NCBI GenBank assembly: GCA_027405735.1
Contig: JAPEHQ010000006.1
Span: 1,550,001-1,614,000 of the forward strand
From: Mucor racemosus
Lineage: Eukaryota; Mucoromycota; Mucoromycetes; Mucorales; Mucoraceae
DNA length: 64,000 bases
Direction of reading: 5' to 3'
Part shown: piece after piece, positions 50,037-60,736 of the stretch
Numbering within the stretch: position 1 is the first letter of the stretch
How the letters are laid out: each line of letters opens with the position of its first letter
Program-made: the position numbers and the translations under genes
Notes under the pieces: model-generated
Databases searched by the model: none
Told to the model about the DNA's origin: nothing
The model's input: the letters and a program-made list of their open reading frames with translations, nothing else

Positions 50037-51667
50037 TCAAATTTTGTAGGAAACACATAAGCAGTTACTTGACAATGATACTGTCCATTAAATGAAAGAG
50101 AGAATGTTACTTTATCCTTAATAGGAGTAATTGTACCATCAGCTGTTTCAACTTCGCGATAAGGGTAAACACGTTCTCTTTTGTCTATCTGTAATGAAGG
50201 AATCACATCAACTGACACATAATTATCAGTAGCACCACTATCTATTAGAGCATGTATCTTGAATTTAAGTTCGCCCACCAAAACAGCATAGGTAGGTAAA
50301 GTTGAGACTTGATTTAATTGCAAAAGATGTTGTACTTCTTGTGTCTCATGCACCATTTCAGGTTTACACTCATTATCATAAACTACTGGAATCATTTCAA
50401 CAGGAGCTACTAAATTAACTTCACATAAAGGTGCTGGTATATCTGAATTCTCATAAGGTAATACAGAATTCAAATTATTAGTAAGCTCGTTATGTAAAAC
50501 AGTTTGAAAATAAGCATGACCAGATTGATTATCTTTATTGAAAGAAGATTGAGGTGATGGTACTTGTTCATTAACATGGTTGTAATCTTGAATCATATTT
50601 ATCTGTTCACTACTATCTCCACGACCACGACCATACATCATATAATTACGAGCACCATTACGATTCCCAAAGTTAGAACTTCCACGACTGAAACCACCAC
50701 GGTTAACACTACCACGATTATAACCACCACGATAACCACGACCTCTATTATTGTAACCACCACGAGTATCACCGTAACCATAATATCTTACAGGCTGATA
50801 ACAATATCTAGCATAATGTCCAGGCTTCCCACAGTTCCAACAATTAAATGATTTATATCCCATATTTGAACGATTTTGAATTGCATCCAAATCCATAGGA
50901 TCATCAATAACAGGACCAGAATGATGTTGTTGTTGAACAGAAGGATAATAAGTAGCAGATGGTAGTTGATTAGCTGTTACAGAAGTAGTACCAACACGAT
51001 TAACTGGTTGAGGAGCAATAATACGAGGCCTACGAGCAGCTTCATAACCCAAAGAGTGAGTGAATGCCATGCTTAAAGTTAATTCTTCTTCGTCAATATC
51101 ATGAAGTTGAGCCACCAATTGATCATCTGCAAGCCCAGAAATGAACTTATCACAAGCCTCCTCATCAGTAACACTAGGTAAAGATAATCTTATATTTTGA
51201 AAATCATTTACATATTGTTGAATTGTACTAGTTTGAACACAAAGGCGAAGACGCTCACGAGCTAAAGTTTTTGTGTTTGGCGGTCGAAAAGCTTGGTTTA
51301 ATAACCTCTTGAAAGACAACCAGTCATTAGGGATTTCATCTTTTTCACCACCTTCAATTGCACGAAACCACATGTCAGCATCCCCAGATAATAGAGTAAT
51401 GGCAAATTGAAATGTTTTTTGAAAATTCCAATTGTGAAAATCACGATGACGCTCCACAGCATGAATCCATGAGTCAATAATATTAGCATCACGAGCTCCA
51501 TTATAAGTATCAGGAAGCTTCAACCTAATATTAGAATTACTATTTCTGTTGTTTTGATTTGTTGTCTGAACCAATTCTGTTAATTGACCCATAAAAACTT
51601 CCATTGTTTGCATAAGATTACTATCACCACCTTGAGATGATTCACCACTTCTATTTGTACTTGACAT
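50027..51667 (-). CDS. Gypsy Gag with aspartic protease
   Basis: 546-aa frame from ATG at 51665-51667 to TGA at 50027-50029. The N-terminal half is a retrotransposon Gag capsid-like region (WIHAVERHRDFHNW, FAITLLSGDADMWFRAIE). One zinc knuckle follows, CWNCGKPGHYARYC (C-x2-C-x4-H-x4-C). Then comes an Arg/Gly/Tyr-rich basic stretch of RGG-type repeats for nucleic-acid binding, and an aspartic protease with LIDSGATDNYV. The protease is cut: its FDLI-LGRTWL strand spans the frame change, so TGA ends this frame after FDLI and the remaining residues are in Pol. The junction holds three tandem TTTGA pentamers. This is either a slippage mutation or a -1 frameshift signal. The start is the first ATG after the leader. 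Confidence 0.92.
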   Translation of the reverse strand: MSSTNRSGESSQGGDSNLMQTMEVFMGQLTELVQTTNQNNRNSNSNIRLKLPDTYNGARDANIIDSWIHAVERHRDFHNWNFQKTFQFAITLLSGDADMWFRAIEGGEKDEIPNDWLSFKRLLNQAFRPPNTKTLARERLRLCVQTSTIQQYVNDFQNIRLSLPSVTDEEACDKFISGLADDQLVAQLHDIDEEELTLSMAFTHSLGYEAARRPRIIAPQPVNRVGTTSVTANQLPSATYYPSVQQQHHSGPVIDDPMDLDAIQNRSNMGYKSFNCWNCGKPGHYARYCYQPVRYYGYGDTRGGYNNRGRGYRGGYNRGSVNRGGFSRGSSNFGNRNGARNYMMYGRGRGDSSEQINMIQDYNHVNEQVPSPQSSFNKDNQSGHAYFQTVLHNELTNNLNSVLPYENSDIPAPLCEVNLVAPVEMIPVVYDNECKPEMVHETQEVQHLLQLNQVSTLPTYAVLVGELKFKIHALIDSGATDNYVSVDVIPSLQIDKRERVYPYREVETADGTITPIKDKVTFSLSFNGQYHCQVTAYVFPTKFDLI

Positions 51668-52013
51668 TGTTTTAATAATTGCTTTAAAAAATTTTTCTTG
51701 ATAAAATTTTTATATTGATTTTGATATATATTTTATATTGATTCTTGATAAATTCTCCAAATTGGTTCTTGATAAATTCTTTAATTACTTGTTAATTGCT
51801 GATAAATTTTATATTGATTCTTATCTTTATCTTCAATCCAACAATTTTCTTGATACTATATTCCAATTTTCAAATATACTATTATTCTGATGATAATCCA
51901 ATAAAATTTTTGTTCTTCAATAAATACGCGTCTTTTCTTTTCTTTTATTTATTCTTCAAATTAATATATGCTGTAGCGTGCTTTCCAATCACTGTTTAAT
52001 ATAAAAAGCCTAA

Positions 52014-52026
52014 GCTGCTGCTACCA
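52014..52026 (-). other. primer-binding-site-like sequence
   Basis: TGGTAGCAGCAGC on the minus strand, one base after the 5' LTR. The first nine bases (TGGTAGCAG) would pair with the 3' end of an initiator-Met tRNA of the AGCAGAG type; the rest does not obviously fit. The primer identity is uncertain. Confidence 0.6.
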
Positions 52027-52027
52027 A

Positions 52028-52249
52028 TATCGTTTTCCAACCGTGTGAAATTATATACCAGAAGAAAGATGAAAGTTTATTATTACAAAATATTATTAAA
52101 TTATATATAGCAAACGACGTCACTCAGAATCCTTTGATCTAATCTTTTTCCTGATTCTTTCCACAAACAACTTTGGTTTAAAAACCCGCTTTCTGTTTTG
52201 ATTCCATCTTTTGACATACCATGGTACATCTACATCTTGCTCCATGACA
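52028..52249 (-). repeat. 5' LTR of Gypsy element
   Basis: Same 222 bp as 45679-45900. It also carries the reading frame that encodes the Pol C-terminus in the 3' copy, beginning with the ATG three bases inside the LTR. Confidence 0.92.
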
Positions 52250-53257
52250 CTTAGTTCTTTCTTTTACGATTAGTTTTTTTAGTAATACATCCTACATTCT
52301 CCATGATAAATGTAACTAGTCTTTATTATTATTCTTTTTATAAACACTACGGCCAAACTATGCTTCCTATGGGCATAATGATTTGCGCATATGGACAAAA
52401 TAAAAAATTTTGTGCGGATCAGGCAGCCCAGATGAGCAGAGCAATGAGATCAAGGTTTTTTAGTCAATTTACTAAAGTATATCAATCATCATATAATTAA
52501 TAAGGAAGATAATTTGAATGGTTTAAAACAGATGTGAGTTACTCTGATTTAACAGAATTGCCTTATTGAAAAGATATATCAATTTGAAATTTGGGGTTTG
52601 AAAGAGTTCTGCCCATGTTCTTCTTTCGGGGACCAAATGGGAACAACGATAACAACCTGTTTGGCAACACTAAAAGTATTTATGCCTTTGCCAATTTCTG
52701 TTTGTAACACACAAAATCTTTTTTCTTCCCTACTCTTTCCTCAGCTCTTTTATTTACATTTAAAACTACAACAAAAAGTCTAATATTTTTTTATAAACTG
52801 AAATCAAGTAGCAGGTACAAGTACATGTTTTTCCTATTTTTTATCTAGAGATAAATTATTAACTGTTAATGTTAGGGCACGTTATAATATCTTTCTCGAA
52901 CAAAAAAGCGTCCAGGTCTTAATCATTTTGTTCCATTATCTACGTTATAATCAATACTTTTTTGGTCTAAATTCGATATCTACCTGGAGAAAAACTGGTG
53001 ATTATAAAAGTATGTATAGTATTGACTTGATTTGAATGAATGAATAAACTCATGTTAGTCAATTTAGTTTCTAAAAAGCATTTATTTATATTTATTAGTG
53101 GCCAACAGCTAAGAAGAGGAAAACAAGATTTTGTCTTGTATATCACTACCAACTATCAAAGGTACACTATAATTATTACTTATTAACTTGTTATTAGTAA
53201 TTGATTTTACTAATAAGTCAATTTTTATATGTCAAAAGTAAGTTTGTTTTGATAAAG

Positions 53258-53346
53258 CATTGAATAAATTGTCTTGGGGCAAAGAAGGTAAAAAAGTGGC
53301 AATAGGTTCCAGCGATGGCAATGTTTATGTTTATGATATTGGAGAG
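53258..53346 (+). pseudogene. captured dynein intermediate chain WD40 exon, copy C
   Basis: Third identical copy of 19247-19335 with the same splice-like borders. Confidence 0.6.
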
Positions 53347-55132
53347 GTAAATCTGAAACTTAATTTAAACCACCTCTAGCGCAATAATTATAAAGTAAGA
53401 CTATACTATCGTCGAATAAATTACCATACCATATTAACATGTATAATGATTTACAGCAATAAGCTTGATACAAGTGGGTACAGCATTGTAAATTCTTGAA
53501 AAAGTTCACAAGTATCATAAAATCTCTTATTTTTAAGACTTACAAGGCTTATAAGCGGAATATTATTTTAGAAAACTAATTTTGTCCAGATCATCAATTT
53601 TGGCATTTTTTAATTTTTTTTTTCTGATTTTGCAAATTTAGAGTTAATTATACTACCAATTATAAAAACAAAAAATATACACATATGCAAAGTCTAGCGC
53701 TCTATTTGCTCAATAAAAAATAACAAGCATTTTCATTGCAAAATATTACATGAAAATCCTTTAATCAAAAAACCATTTTTGGGCCAAAAGTACAAATTTT
53801 TATTACTTAACTTTTAATGTTAAGCTTTTATAAAATGCGTATTAGTTATAGCTACAATTTTTTCTCACAATGTAGTATATTTAACCGTTGATTTTGGTAT
53901 CAAAATTCGATTTTTCTGTTTTTTGATCTAAATCATGAGTGTTGGTAAGGATAAAATGAGTCTCGAAAATGTCCGCTACAAAAACTGAGTTTTCAGACCT
54001 TACATGGTTAAATATAAGAAAAGTAAAAAAAAAAGAATGCTTTTTTATTTAAAACTTAGATATCCCATAGTATAAGAGACTTAGCCGTTTAATTTTGCTA
54101 TGCTCAATTACAGCGTCGCTCTACGGGCTCGTTTTTCCAATTTTTTAATGAATTTATGATATGACAGACGGCTTTTCTAGTAGAAAATTTTATGTTTCTA
54201 TTATAGTAACAGATGTTGTTGCCTATTTTGCTTAGTTTATACGTAGTTCAGGCGCTGTAGTTCTGCTTTTACATTGGCTGAAATGTGCAATTTAGCAGGG
54301 GTTTAAATGCGCTAAATAATGTAAAGCCTTGAAAATCCTTTTCTGCGTGTGTTGTTGTTTCTCTCTTTTTGTTTTTATATTCCAAGGATATATTCACCAT
54401 TTGATAAGGCATATCAGACTATCAGGCTGGTATTCTTTTCTTGTATCTGAATACGCATTCTAACATAAGGGACTAATATTTTTAATATAGGTAGCAGTCT
54501 ATATTGGAGACTGATATTTTCATTTAACCGCGTTCTAAGGTCAAATATTATTATTTACTGCTGTATTGTTGGATGTATTTCTTGATTAACAGAACAAATC
54601 GAAGACAATGATATCTATATCTATTCAATGAAAATCTAGAACTAGCTACATACCCACGAAATGTTCCAGAAAAGTGATAAAATTTCAAATGATATAGAAA
54701 CAAAAAAAAAAGAATAATCTAATGTTTTGTCTAATAGCCATAATAGTTTTGATCGTAACTACTGTATACTTGAAAACAAATCTTTTTACAGCTGACAATC
54801 GTAAACTAAAATAGTAAGTTTAAAGAAGGTTAATTTGTTTAAATTTTATGTGTGATAAAGTAACATATATAATCTTAGATTTGGCTTGCATATAAATTTA
54901 AGCAATAAGTGTTATTTAAGTTTATGCTCGAGCAAAAACCATTGTTGCTGTAAACATTATAGCTATAAACATATTTACAAATAATGATAATCGTAAATAT
55001 ATTGGTTCTTGCATGTATTGGTCTATTGGTCTACATCAGCAACATAATGAATTGTATTGTCTATAATTTATAATTTATATTAATAAAAAAAAATGTAATT
55101 TAAAAACCTATTCGAGTAAAAAAATGCAATGA

Positions 55133-55385
55133 AATTTTGAGAATGGCACGATGATGCTCACGTAGAAACCAATTTGTGCCCACACGATCAGCTCATTATT
55201 CTCATGGTCAGATTTCATTATTATGCACAAATAGGGATAATGATATGCTTATGGGCAATTCTACTATTATGTACACATGGGATTAATGTTATGCATACGG
55301 ACAGAATCTATAATTCTGCAGATTCAGGCTTAACATTGTGCTCGTGTGCAGTTTCTTTTATTGTGTCCATGTGCATATTGTTATC
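55133..55385 (+). repeat. array of TGCNCATGNGCA-like motifs (copy C, about 10 units)
   Basis: Motif starts at about 55155, 55177, 55199, 55223, 55246, 55270, 55292, 55317, 55339 and 55364, a steady 22-25-bp spacing. Cores include TGCTCACGTAGA, TGCCCACACGAT, TGCTTATGGGCA and TGTCCATGTGCA. It is a degenerate minisatellite whose consensus core is a 12-bp palindrome. Confidence 0.7.
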
Positions 55386-55400
55386 TTTTAACCATATTCA

Positions 55401-55931
55401 GTGGGCACAACATCTCAGGCTATAGTGTGCAGCCCACCTGGGCACAGAAAAATCATCTTGTGCAGCACAGGTTGGCCGTAGTGAAACAAGATTGTATGTA
55501 TCCATAAACTCTCAGTCTTTATTTAAAGGGTGCAGTAAAGTATAGATGCACTTTGGCTTTAATTTTCTCGACACGCAGTAGGTTGTGGAAGTTTCCCTTC
55601 GAGACCATCGCATCCAAGGTGTGTACCTATTTTCATGTAAAGTTGGAAGTTGATAGGATGAAAATCCATCGAGATGAGGGTTTTGTTGTCGGTTTTTACG
55701 GCTGTAGGAAAAGGAGCTTCAGATAGCTTTTAAATGGGTTTCAAATGTTTTCACTTAATATTGAGTCGAATCACGTAAAATCTTTGAAGGAAATGTACAT
55801 CTTCATTCACCCTTCACTTTATAAGCCATTGATATCTCGGAAAATAGAAATATTAATTCCAGAATATAAGTGCATTGGCCAAATGTTGATCTTAATTTAC
55901 CAAGATCCACGTAAAATATATTGTAAAAAAG
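55401..55931. other. no gene seen; one half of a flanking direct repeat
   Basis: Unique AT-rich sequence. A stretch from about 55488 (AAGATTGTATGTAT, then CATAAACTCTCAG, then TTTAAAGGG) recurs at 57068 on the other side of copy D. Confidence 0.4.
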
Positions 55932-56970
55932 TGAGCACCTAAATTAAAGTGTTGATTTTTTATATTCACAAGGTAGGTCCAACTCCAAGCTACTTTGCAT
56001 TTTTTGTTTCAGCGAAGAATATTGATTTTTTGTCGAGATAATCAGAGTAATATTCTGCATTAGAGCTTAACCCTATGCTAACTGAGTTCCAAAATTGATT
56101 TGTAAAATCGACCAGAAAATGATGAAAAAAAACAAAATTGCTTAATGGCTCCTGAACTGCAAAGTAAGTTGGAATAGCTTATTAAACGGTTTTTGTATAG
56201 TTTTAAATTCTACATCCAGCTAAATAAAATTCAAACAAATGTTTCACATTAAATTTTGCACAAAATGACATTGAAGTTTTGGAGGTTTTTTGAAGATTTG
56301 CATCACTTTTTTTAAACATGCTTTAAAATTAGTTTATGGAGATAATGTGCCACAAAATTATCTATCGATTGAGCCATTGCTGAATCTTCTAGCTGTATTT
56401 TTCGTAGAGAAAACAAGATTTTTGTGAATTTTTTTTTCAAATTCAGAATTTGGGACGAGGGTATACAAGGGAAAATTGGGAGGTAGAAACAAAGGAATCT
56501 CTTTGCACACATTTTTGAGAATATCTCCACGAAAAATCAATATTTTGAAAAAAACTAAGTTGGGTCCAAGAGAGATCATTGAGGTTTATGGCATGAATGT
56601 AGAAAAAGTTCTGCTTAATTTAACGAATATTTTGAAATCTACTACAAAAATGCTGAAAAAATGGAAAAAAAATAAAAGTGCTCAGAATTTTTTTATACTT
56701 AAATATGTTGTAAAACACTTTAAAACAAGCAAGTTTTATTATTAAAAAGTGCTAGTATAGCTTATTTTTTTGTAGAGATATGAAGCCTCAAAGTTTTCAA
56801 TTTTTACGAGTGAATACCTGTAAAAGTCTGAAACATTAGCACTGAAAACGTTATACCAACTGCAGAAAATGAGATATTTCCGGATACTTATTTTTATATT
56901 AGAGGTGAACATTGCAGGTATATTTTCATATAATTTTTTCTTGGTGTTATTTAGTGGGAAAAAAAGTAGA
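55932..56970 (+). mobile_element. copy D: outer third of a giant-element arm
   Basis: Diverged copy of the outer arm (compare 35660-36690 and 12689-13575). It starts at the GAGCACCTAAATT end motif and ends abruptly at GTAGA just before a perfect palindrome. Short minus-strand frames match those of the other arms but are not genes. Confidence 0.75.
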
Positions 56971-56994
56971 GCAATAGTTTGTACAAACTATTGC
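56971..56994. repeat. 24-bp perfect palindrome at the D breakpoint
   Basis: GCAATAGTTTGT followed directly by its exact reverse complement, with no spacer, lying exactly where arm homology ends. Confidence 0.9.
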
Positions 56995-57330
56995 TACTGT
57001 CAGTTTTCGAGGATATTAAACAGCCAATTTTGAAGCCAATTCATATTGAAATGTAATTCTTATAAATAAGATTGTATGTATGCATAAACTCTCAGATACT
57101 TCGTGAAAAAATTTAAAGGGTCTTTATGGTTGAAAATTTAAATCTGGGATGATAGCCCTTAACCCAATATTGACTATAAGGCTATTCAATTTGCATGCAA
57201 AAGTATTTATAATGTATATAGCAAGTATCGATAGAACCGAATAAGTCAAGTAATGCAGTTGATTTGACATATTTTAATATTAGAATTATTGTGAATTAAT
57301 TTAATTAAGGTATATATATATATATTATAT
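56995..57330. other. interior fragment and ATG22 3' side
   Basis: About 57003-57068 is a short copy of the interior segment found at 18132-18215 (GAGGATATTAAACAGCC block). It is joined to the flanking repeat at 57068-57125. The rest is unique and precedes the ATG22 stop. No gene. Confidence 0.5.
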
Positions 57331-59048
57331 TTAGTAAGTAGCCTTCTCATCAGGTGCGAGGACAACCTCATTTCCATCAATATGACCTTCAGCGGCATCT
57401 TGTTCTGACAAATAATCAGAAATGTCAATTTTAGCCTTATCTACATCGATAAACCAAATGATCACCAATGACAAAACAAACAGAGCAAGCACAAATGGCC
57501 AACCTTTCCAAAGATTGTCCGTATACTGAGTAATGGCACCAATAACAACGGGACCAATCCAAGATGAAGCTTTATTAATGACGCCAAAGAGACCAAAGAA
57601 CAAGTTTTCTTTACCTCTGGGTACAAGTTCAGCAAGCATAGTATTTTGCCATGCCCAAATAGGAGCAGTGAAAAGTCCTGACCAAACGTAAAATACCCAA
57701 AGTTCCCAAGTAGTACGAATACCAAAGTTTTTGAGTCCAATACCAAAGCAACCCCACAATGGAACGATACCAGTTAATATGATAATAATCATCAAATTGG
57801 TCTTTGTGCGAATACCAAAACGTTTTGAGAGCCATAAAAAGAACAAGCAACCAAGAATAGATGTAACAGCAGAAGCCAAATTGAGAATAGTTACCTCTTG
57901 AGCATTGAAACCTGTAATTTGTGCTTGTGTGATAGCAATCATTTGGTTAGTAGTAGATACAGCGTCAGAGAACATGAAATAAGCAAAAATATACAGAAAC
58001 AAGTAACGTAATTTACGAGCCTCTCTAAAGGCATTGAAGACTGATTTCCAACCAATAGTGAAATGATTAGCATTAGATGGAAGAGAAGGACCTTGTCTCT
58101 TGGATGGAACGGCAATAAAGTATGGAATGGCATTGATAACCCAGTAAACACCACAAACGACGGTGGCAATAAAGTTGAACAAGGGAACAGTACCCAAAAC
58201 ATGAGCATCGCCTTCATAAAAGTCATAGTTGCTCCATGCAATGAAAGAGATACCTGATAAAAGGCCTGTCATGACCAAAAAACCGATATTAGAGAACACT
58301 GTAGAAATAGCAGATACATGGTTTCTCCATTTCTCTGCAATGTAAGCTGCTTCGTCACTCAACACATTGGGATCAGCACGAGCCATACGTACAACAGGCA
58401 AATTGTCGCTATTTAAAGATTGGGTTAATATAAAGCTATAATCGATATGAATTTGTAATAAATATTTTACCTTAATGTTGGGAAAGCAGCAGCATAAAAT
58501 ACAAGAGAAGTACCATAAGAGATCAAAGCTAGAATCATGATACCCAGCATGGCATTCCAACTAGAACCATCGTCATTCATGAAAGCAATAGGTACGATTT
58601 GGGTAACACAACCTACAACAGTAGCAACCAACAAAATGTATCTATTCCATTTGCCATAATCAGCAAGACTACCAAAGGTAGTGAATAAAACAAATTGAAT
58701 AGAAAAAGAAATAGCTTGAACGTAGAGCATCATGGCAGAAACTGGAATGCCATCAGTACCAGACCAAGGAACATAACAGTTTTTATCAGAGTTATGAATA
58801 TCACAGCCTTGAACAGTAGGTGTATCGGGATAAAAACCACCTTTATAAGCCAAGTATTGAAGAATATTGGGCATATAACTATTCATGGTATAACCATTAT
58901 CACCATTGTAATAAAGGTAATAGCCCCATAATTCCCATTTTGTAGCAGGAGGTTGAGCCAATACTTCTTGTGCTTTTTCGGTTGTTGGATCAATATCATC
59001 ATCTGTGCTTGTGAAGGGAGAGGCAAAGACACTGTCTTTAAAAGCCAT
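57331..59048 (-). CDS. ATG22: Atg22-like vacuolar amino-acid effluxer (MFS family)
   Basis: Atg22 proteins are multi-pass vacuolar membrane transporters that export amino acids released by autophagic breakdown. Two exons, 58471-59048 and 57331-58408, joined in frame across a 62-bp intron, give 551 aa, near the family norm (about 530). The N-terminus has KWELWGYYLYYNGDNGYTM, close to the Atg22 opening where a (E/L)xxGWYxYxxAxxxY element precedes helix 1. About a dozen hydrophobic segments follow, with SLADYGKWNR between early helices, a hydrophilic mid-loop (VPSKRQGPSLPSNAN), and the conserved MLAELVPRGKENLFFGLF followed by SWIGP, characteristic of Atg22. The tail is acidic and cytosolic. The first ATG is used. 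A distant MFS paralogue of Atg22 is possible, as fungi often have several, so the ortholog call is tentative. Confidence 0.82.
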
Positions 59049-59672
59049 TGTAAGTTTATATATATATTTACAAGATCAAGAAAAAAGGTAAAAAAAAAAA
59101 GAAAAAAAGGCCATATATATACAAAAAGTCTATTTTTACGTTTGTATGTTTGCTAGCAATTCATGGCACACAAATATATACGCAAATACACATACACAGG
59201 TGATACAGTTAAAAGCGACCCTTTCAATCATACTAACAACAATTTTTTTTTCCCATGAAACTCAAGTATAGTAAATTGTGATACCATAAAAGCTCATAAT
59301 ATAAGGGTTTTTTTTTGAATATTAAATCCCTTTTAAAAGACCCTTCTTATTACATAAAAAAAATTATTACATTGGAACAAATTACATTGCAAAGTGGTGT
59401 AGTACATAACATCTTTGTATATGAAAAAAATTCAAATTAGATCTTCTCAATTAATGTATATCTCTTCTTTTGGTGCAACAAATTAATTTATTGTCAAACA
59501 TGGTATTATAATAATAATATTAACTGTACATTTACATGCACTAGCAGTATATATTTATATGCATCTGCAGTATATATTTATATGAAAATAGTAAAAAAGT
59601 TATATTTATAAACATTGCTATTTCTTTCTTTTGCCGAGTACATGACGCATATTTATGGTATCTTTTACTCAC
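59049..59672. other. intergenic: ATG22 upstream region
   Basis: AT-rich promoter side of ATG22, with an A-rich run near 59080-59105. Two adjacent copies of GCAGTATATATTTATATG lie at about 59545-59585. No gene. Confidence 0.4.
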
Positions 59673-59788
59673 CCTTTTGTTTTTCCATGGATCAGTAATA
59701 AATGTGTTGATTTTTTGATCTAATTCAAAACATGTACCACCTTTACCTTGAAAGAAAGTTATCAAATCAGGCAAAACGTTGCATGATA
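59673..59788 (-). pseudogene. isolated exon-like segment
   Basis: 116 bp bounded by TTTCTTTTAG and a GTGAGT donor. It is open in one phase and reads SCNVLPDLITFFQGKGGT then CFELDQKINTFITDPWKNK. It looks protein-coding, but I find no partner exon or start within 1 kb and do not recognise it. It could be a remnant or an exon of an undetected small gene. Confidence 0.35.
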
Positions 59789-60736
59789 CTAAAAGAAAAA
59801 AATGTACCAATCGTTTGTTTTCCAGAACCAAAAAAGGGTGAGTGACCCTGGAATACCTTATTGCTCAAGACTTGAGATCAGATAGTATAGAGTTTTAGTC
59901 TCTCCCTTGGAAGGTGATTGCTTTTGTACACGATCCTCGGATCCTCATTTTATGATCCTAAATCGAAACATTTTCAACCGAATTCTTTACAGATCATAAA
60001 GAACTGCAGAGGTATACATAGATTTCTGATGAATTGAATCTTCATTTACATCAACTAGAAGAAAAGCGAGCCGATGATCAACTAGAAAAAAACTGCGTTA
60101 CACTGATTATATTTATAGTGCAAACAATCTGTCGCACAGAGCTCCCACAATTAGTCATTTTCAGCATTATATAGAGTACTTGCTATCATACTTTTTTCTG
60201 CTTTGCTTATTTTAAAATAAAAAAATACTCAAAGGTATCTCCATTATCAAACCTACTGTTTGTACAATGATATTGGTAATAAGCACAATCTTGGGGCTCG
60301 AAAAAACTCTTTAATCATTGCAATACCGGCATTTATGCTTTTCTATCAAACAAAGAGTTTTGCTAATTATAATGACAACTAATTTGATAAATGAATAGCT
60401 TATCTTCTTATTTTTATAGATAACACTAAGCTGTTTATTTTTAAATATATTTTACTATCATTTTGGACATATACACAGCTGGGCTGATCATGCATGTACT
60501 GTTGATTACAGCTTTTTCCTATTTTAAAGAGGAGATATATTGATATACAAAAGGCTTTGAGCGTTCGGATCAGGCCAGGATATGTTCTTTTGGCTATTAC
60601 AACATATCCAAATGTATTTTGGATAACATCAGGGTGGTTGATTTCATCTCAAAATTTTGGTTTCTCAACCCTGTTCTTGGTCAAGGAAAATTTCAAGAAC
60701 TTGAAAGCCATCGCTGTACCTCAACAAAAAATTATG
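59789..60736. other. no supported gene; possible decayed coding tail
   Basis: On the minus strand about 60420-60640 there is an open stretch (DEINHPDVIQNTFGYVVIAK) in another frame from the pseudogene just upstream of it. It may be its decayed 3' part. Nothing else is recognisable. Confidence 0.35.

Larger units (their letters stand above)
45679..52249 (-). mobile_element. full-length Ty3/Gypsy LTR retrotransposon
   Basis: A 6,571-bp element on the minus strand. It has 222-bp LTRs (45679-45900, 52028-52249) with no difference by eye, and a target duplication CTTA at 45675-45678 and 52250-52253. The empty site is seen in copy B (about 43100-43130). From 5' to 3': LTR, primer-binding-like TGGTAGCAGCAGC (52014-52026), Gag-protease frame, Pol frame with RT, RNase H and integrase in Gypsy order, polypurine tract (45901-45911), LTR. 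LTR ends are TG...TA rather than TG...CA. Identical LTRs mean recent insertion. Confidence 0.95.
52254..55400 (+). mobile_element. copy C interior, part right of the Gypsy insertion
   Basis: Collinear with copy A 18243 to about 21008, apart from ~370 bp retained here (54895-55262). It is nearly identical to copy B. Neither arm is attached: homology stops at TTATCTTTTAACC near 55390-55400. No gene beyond the captured exon. Confidence 0.8.

Noticed and set aside
55174..55425. 83-aa frame (and 73-aa counterpart in copy B)
   Set aside because: It runs through the degenerate 22-25-bp array and changes sequence between copies, so it is better explained by the repeat.
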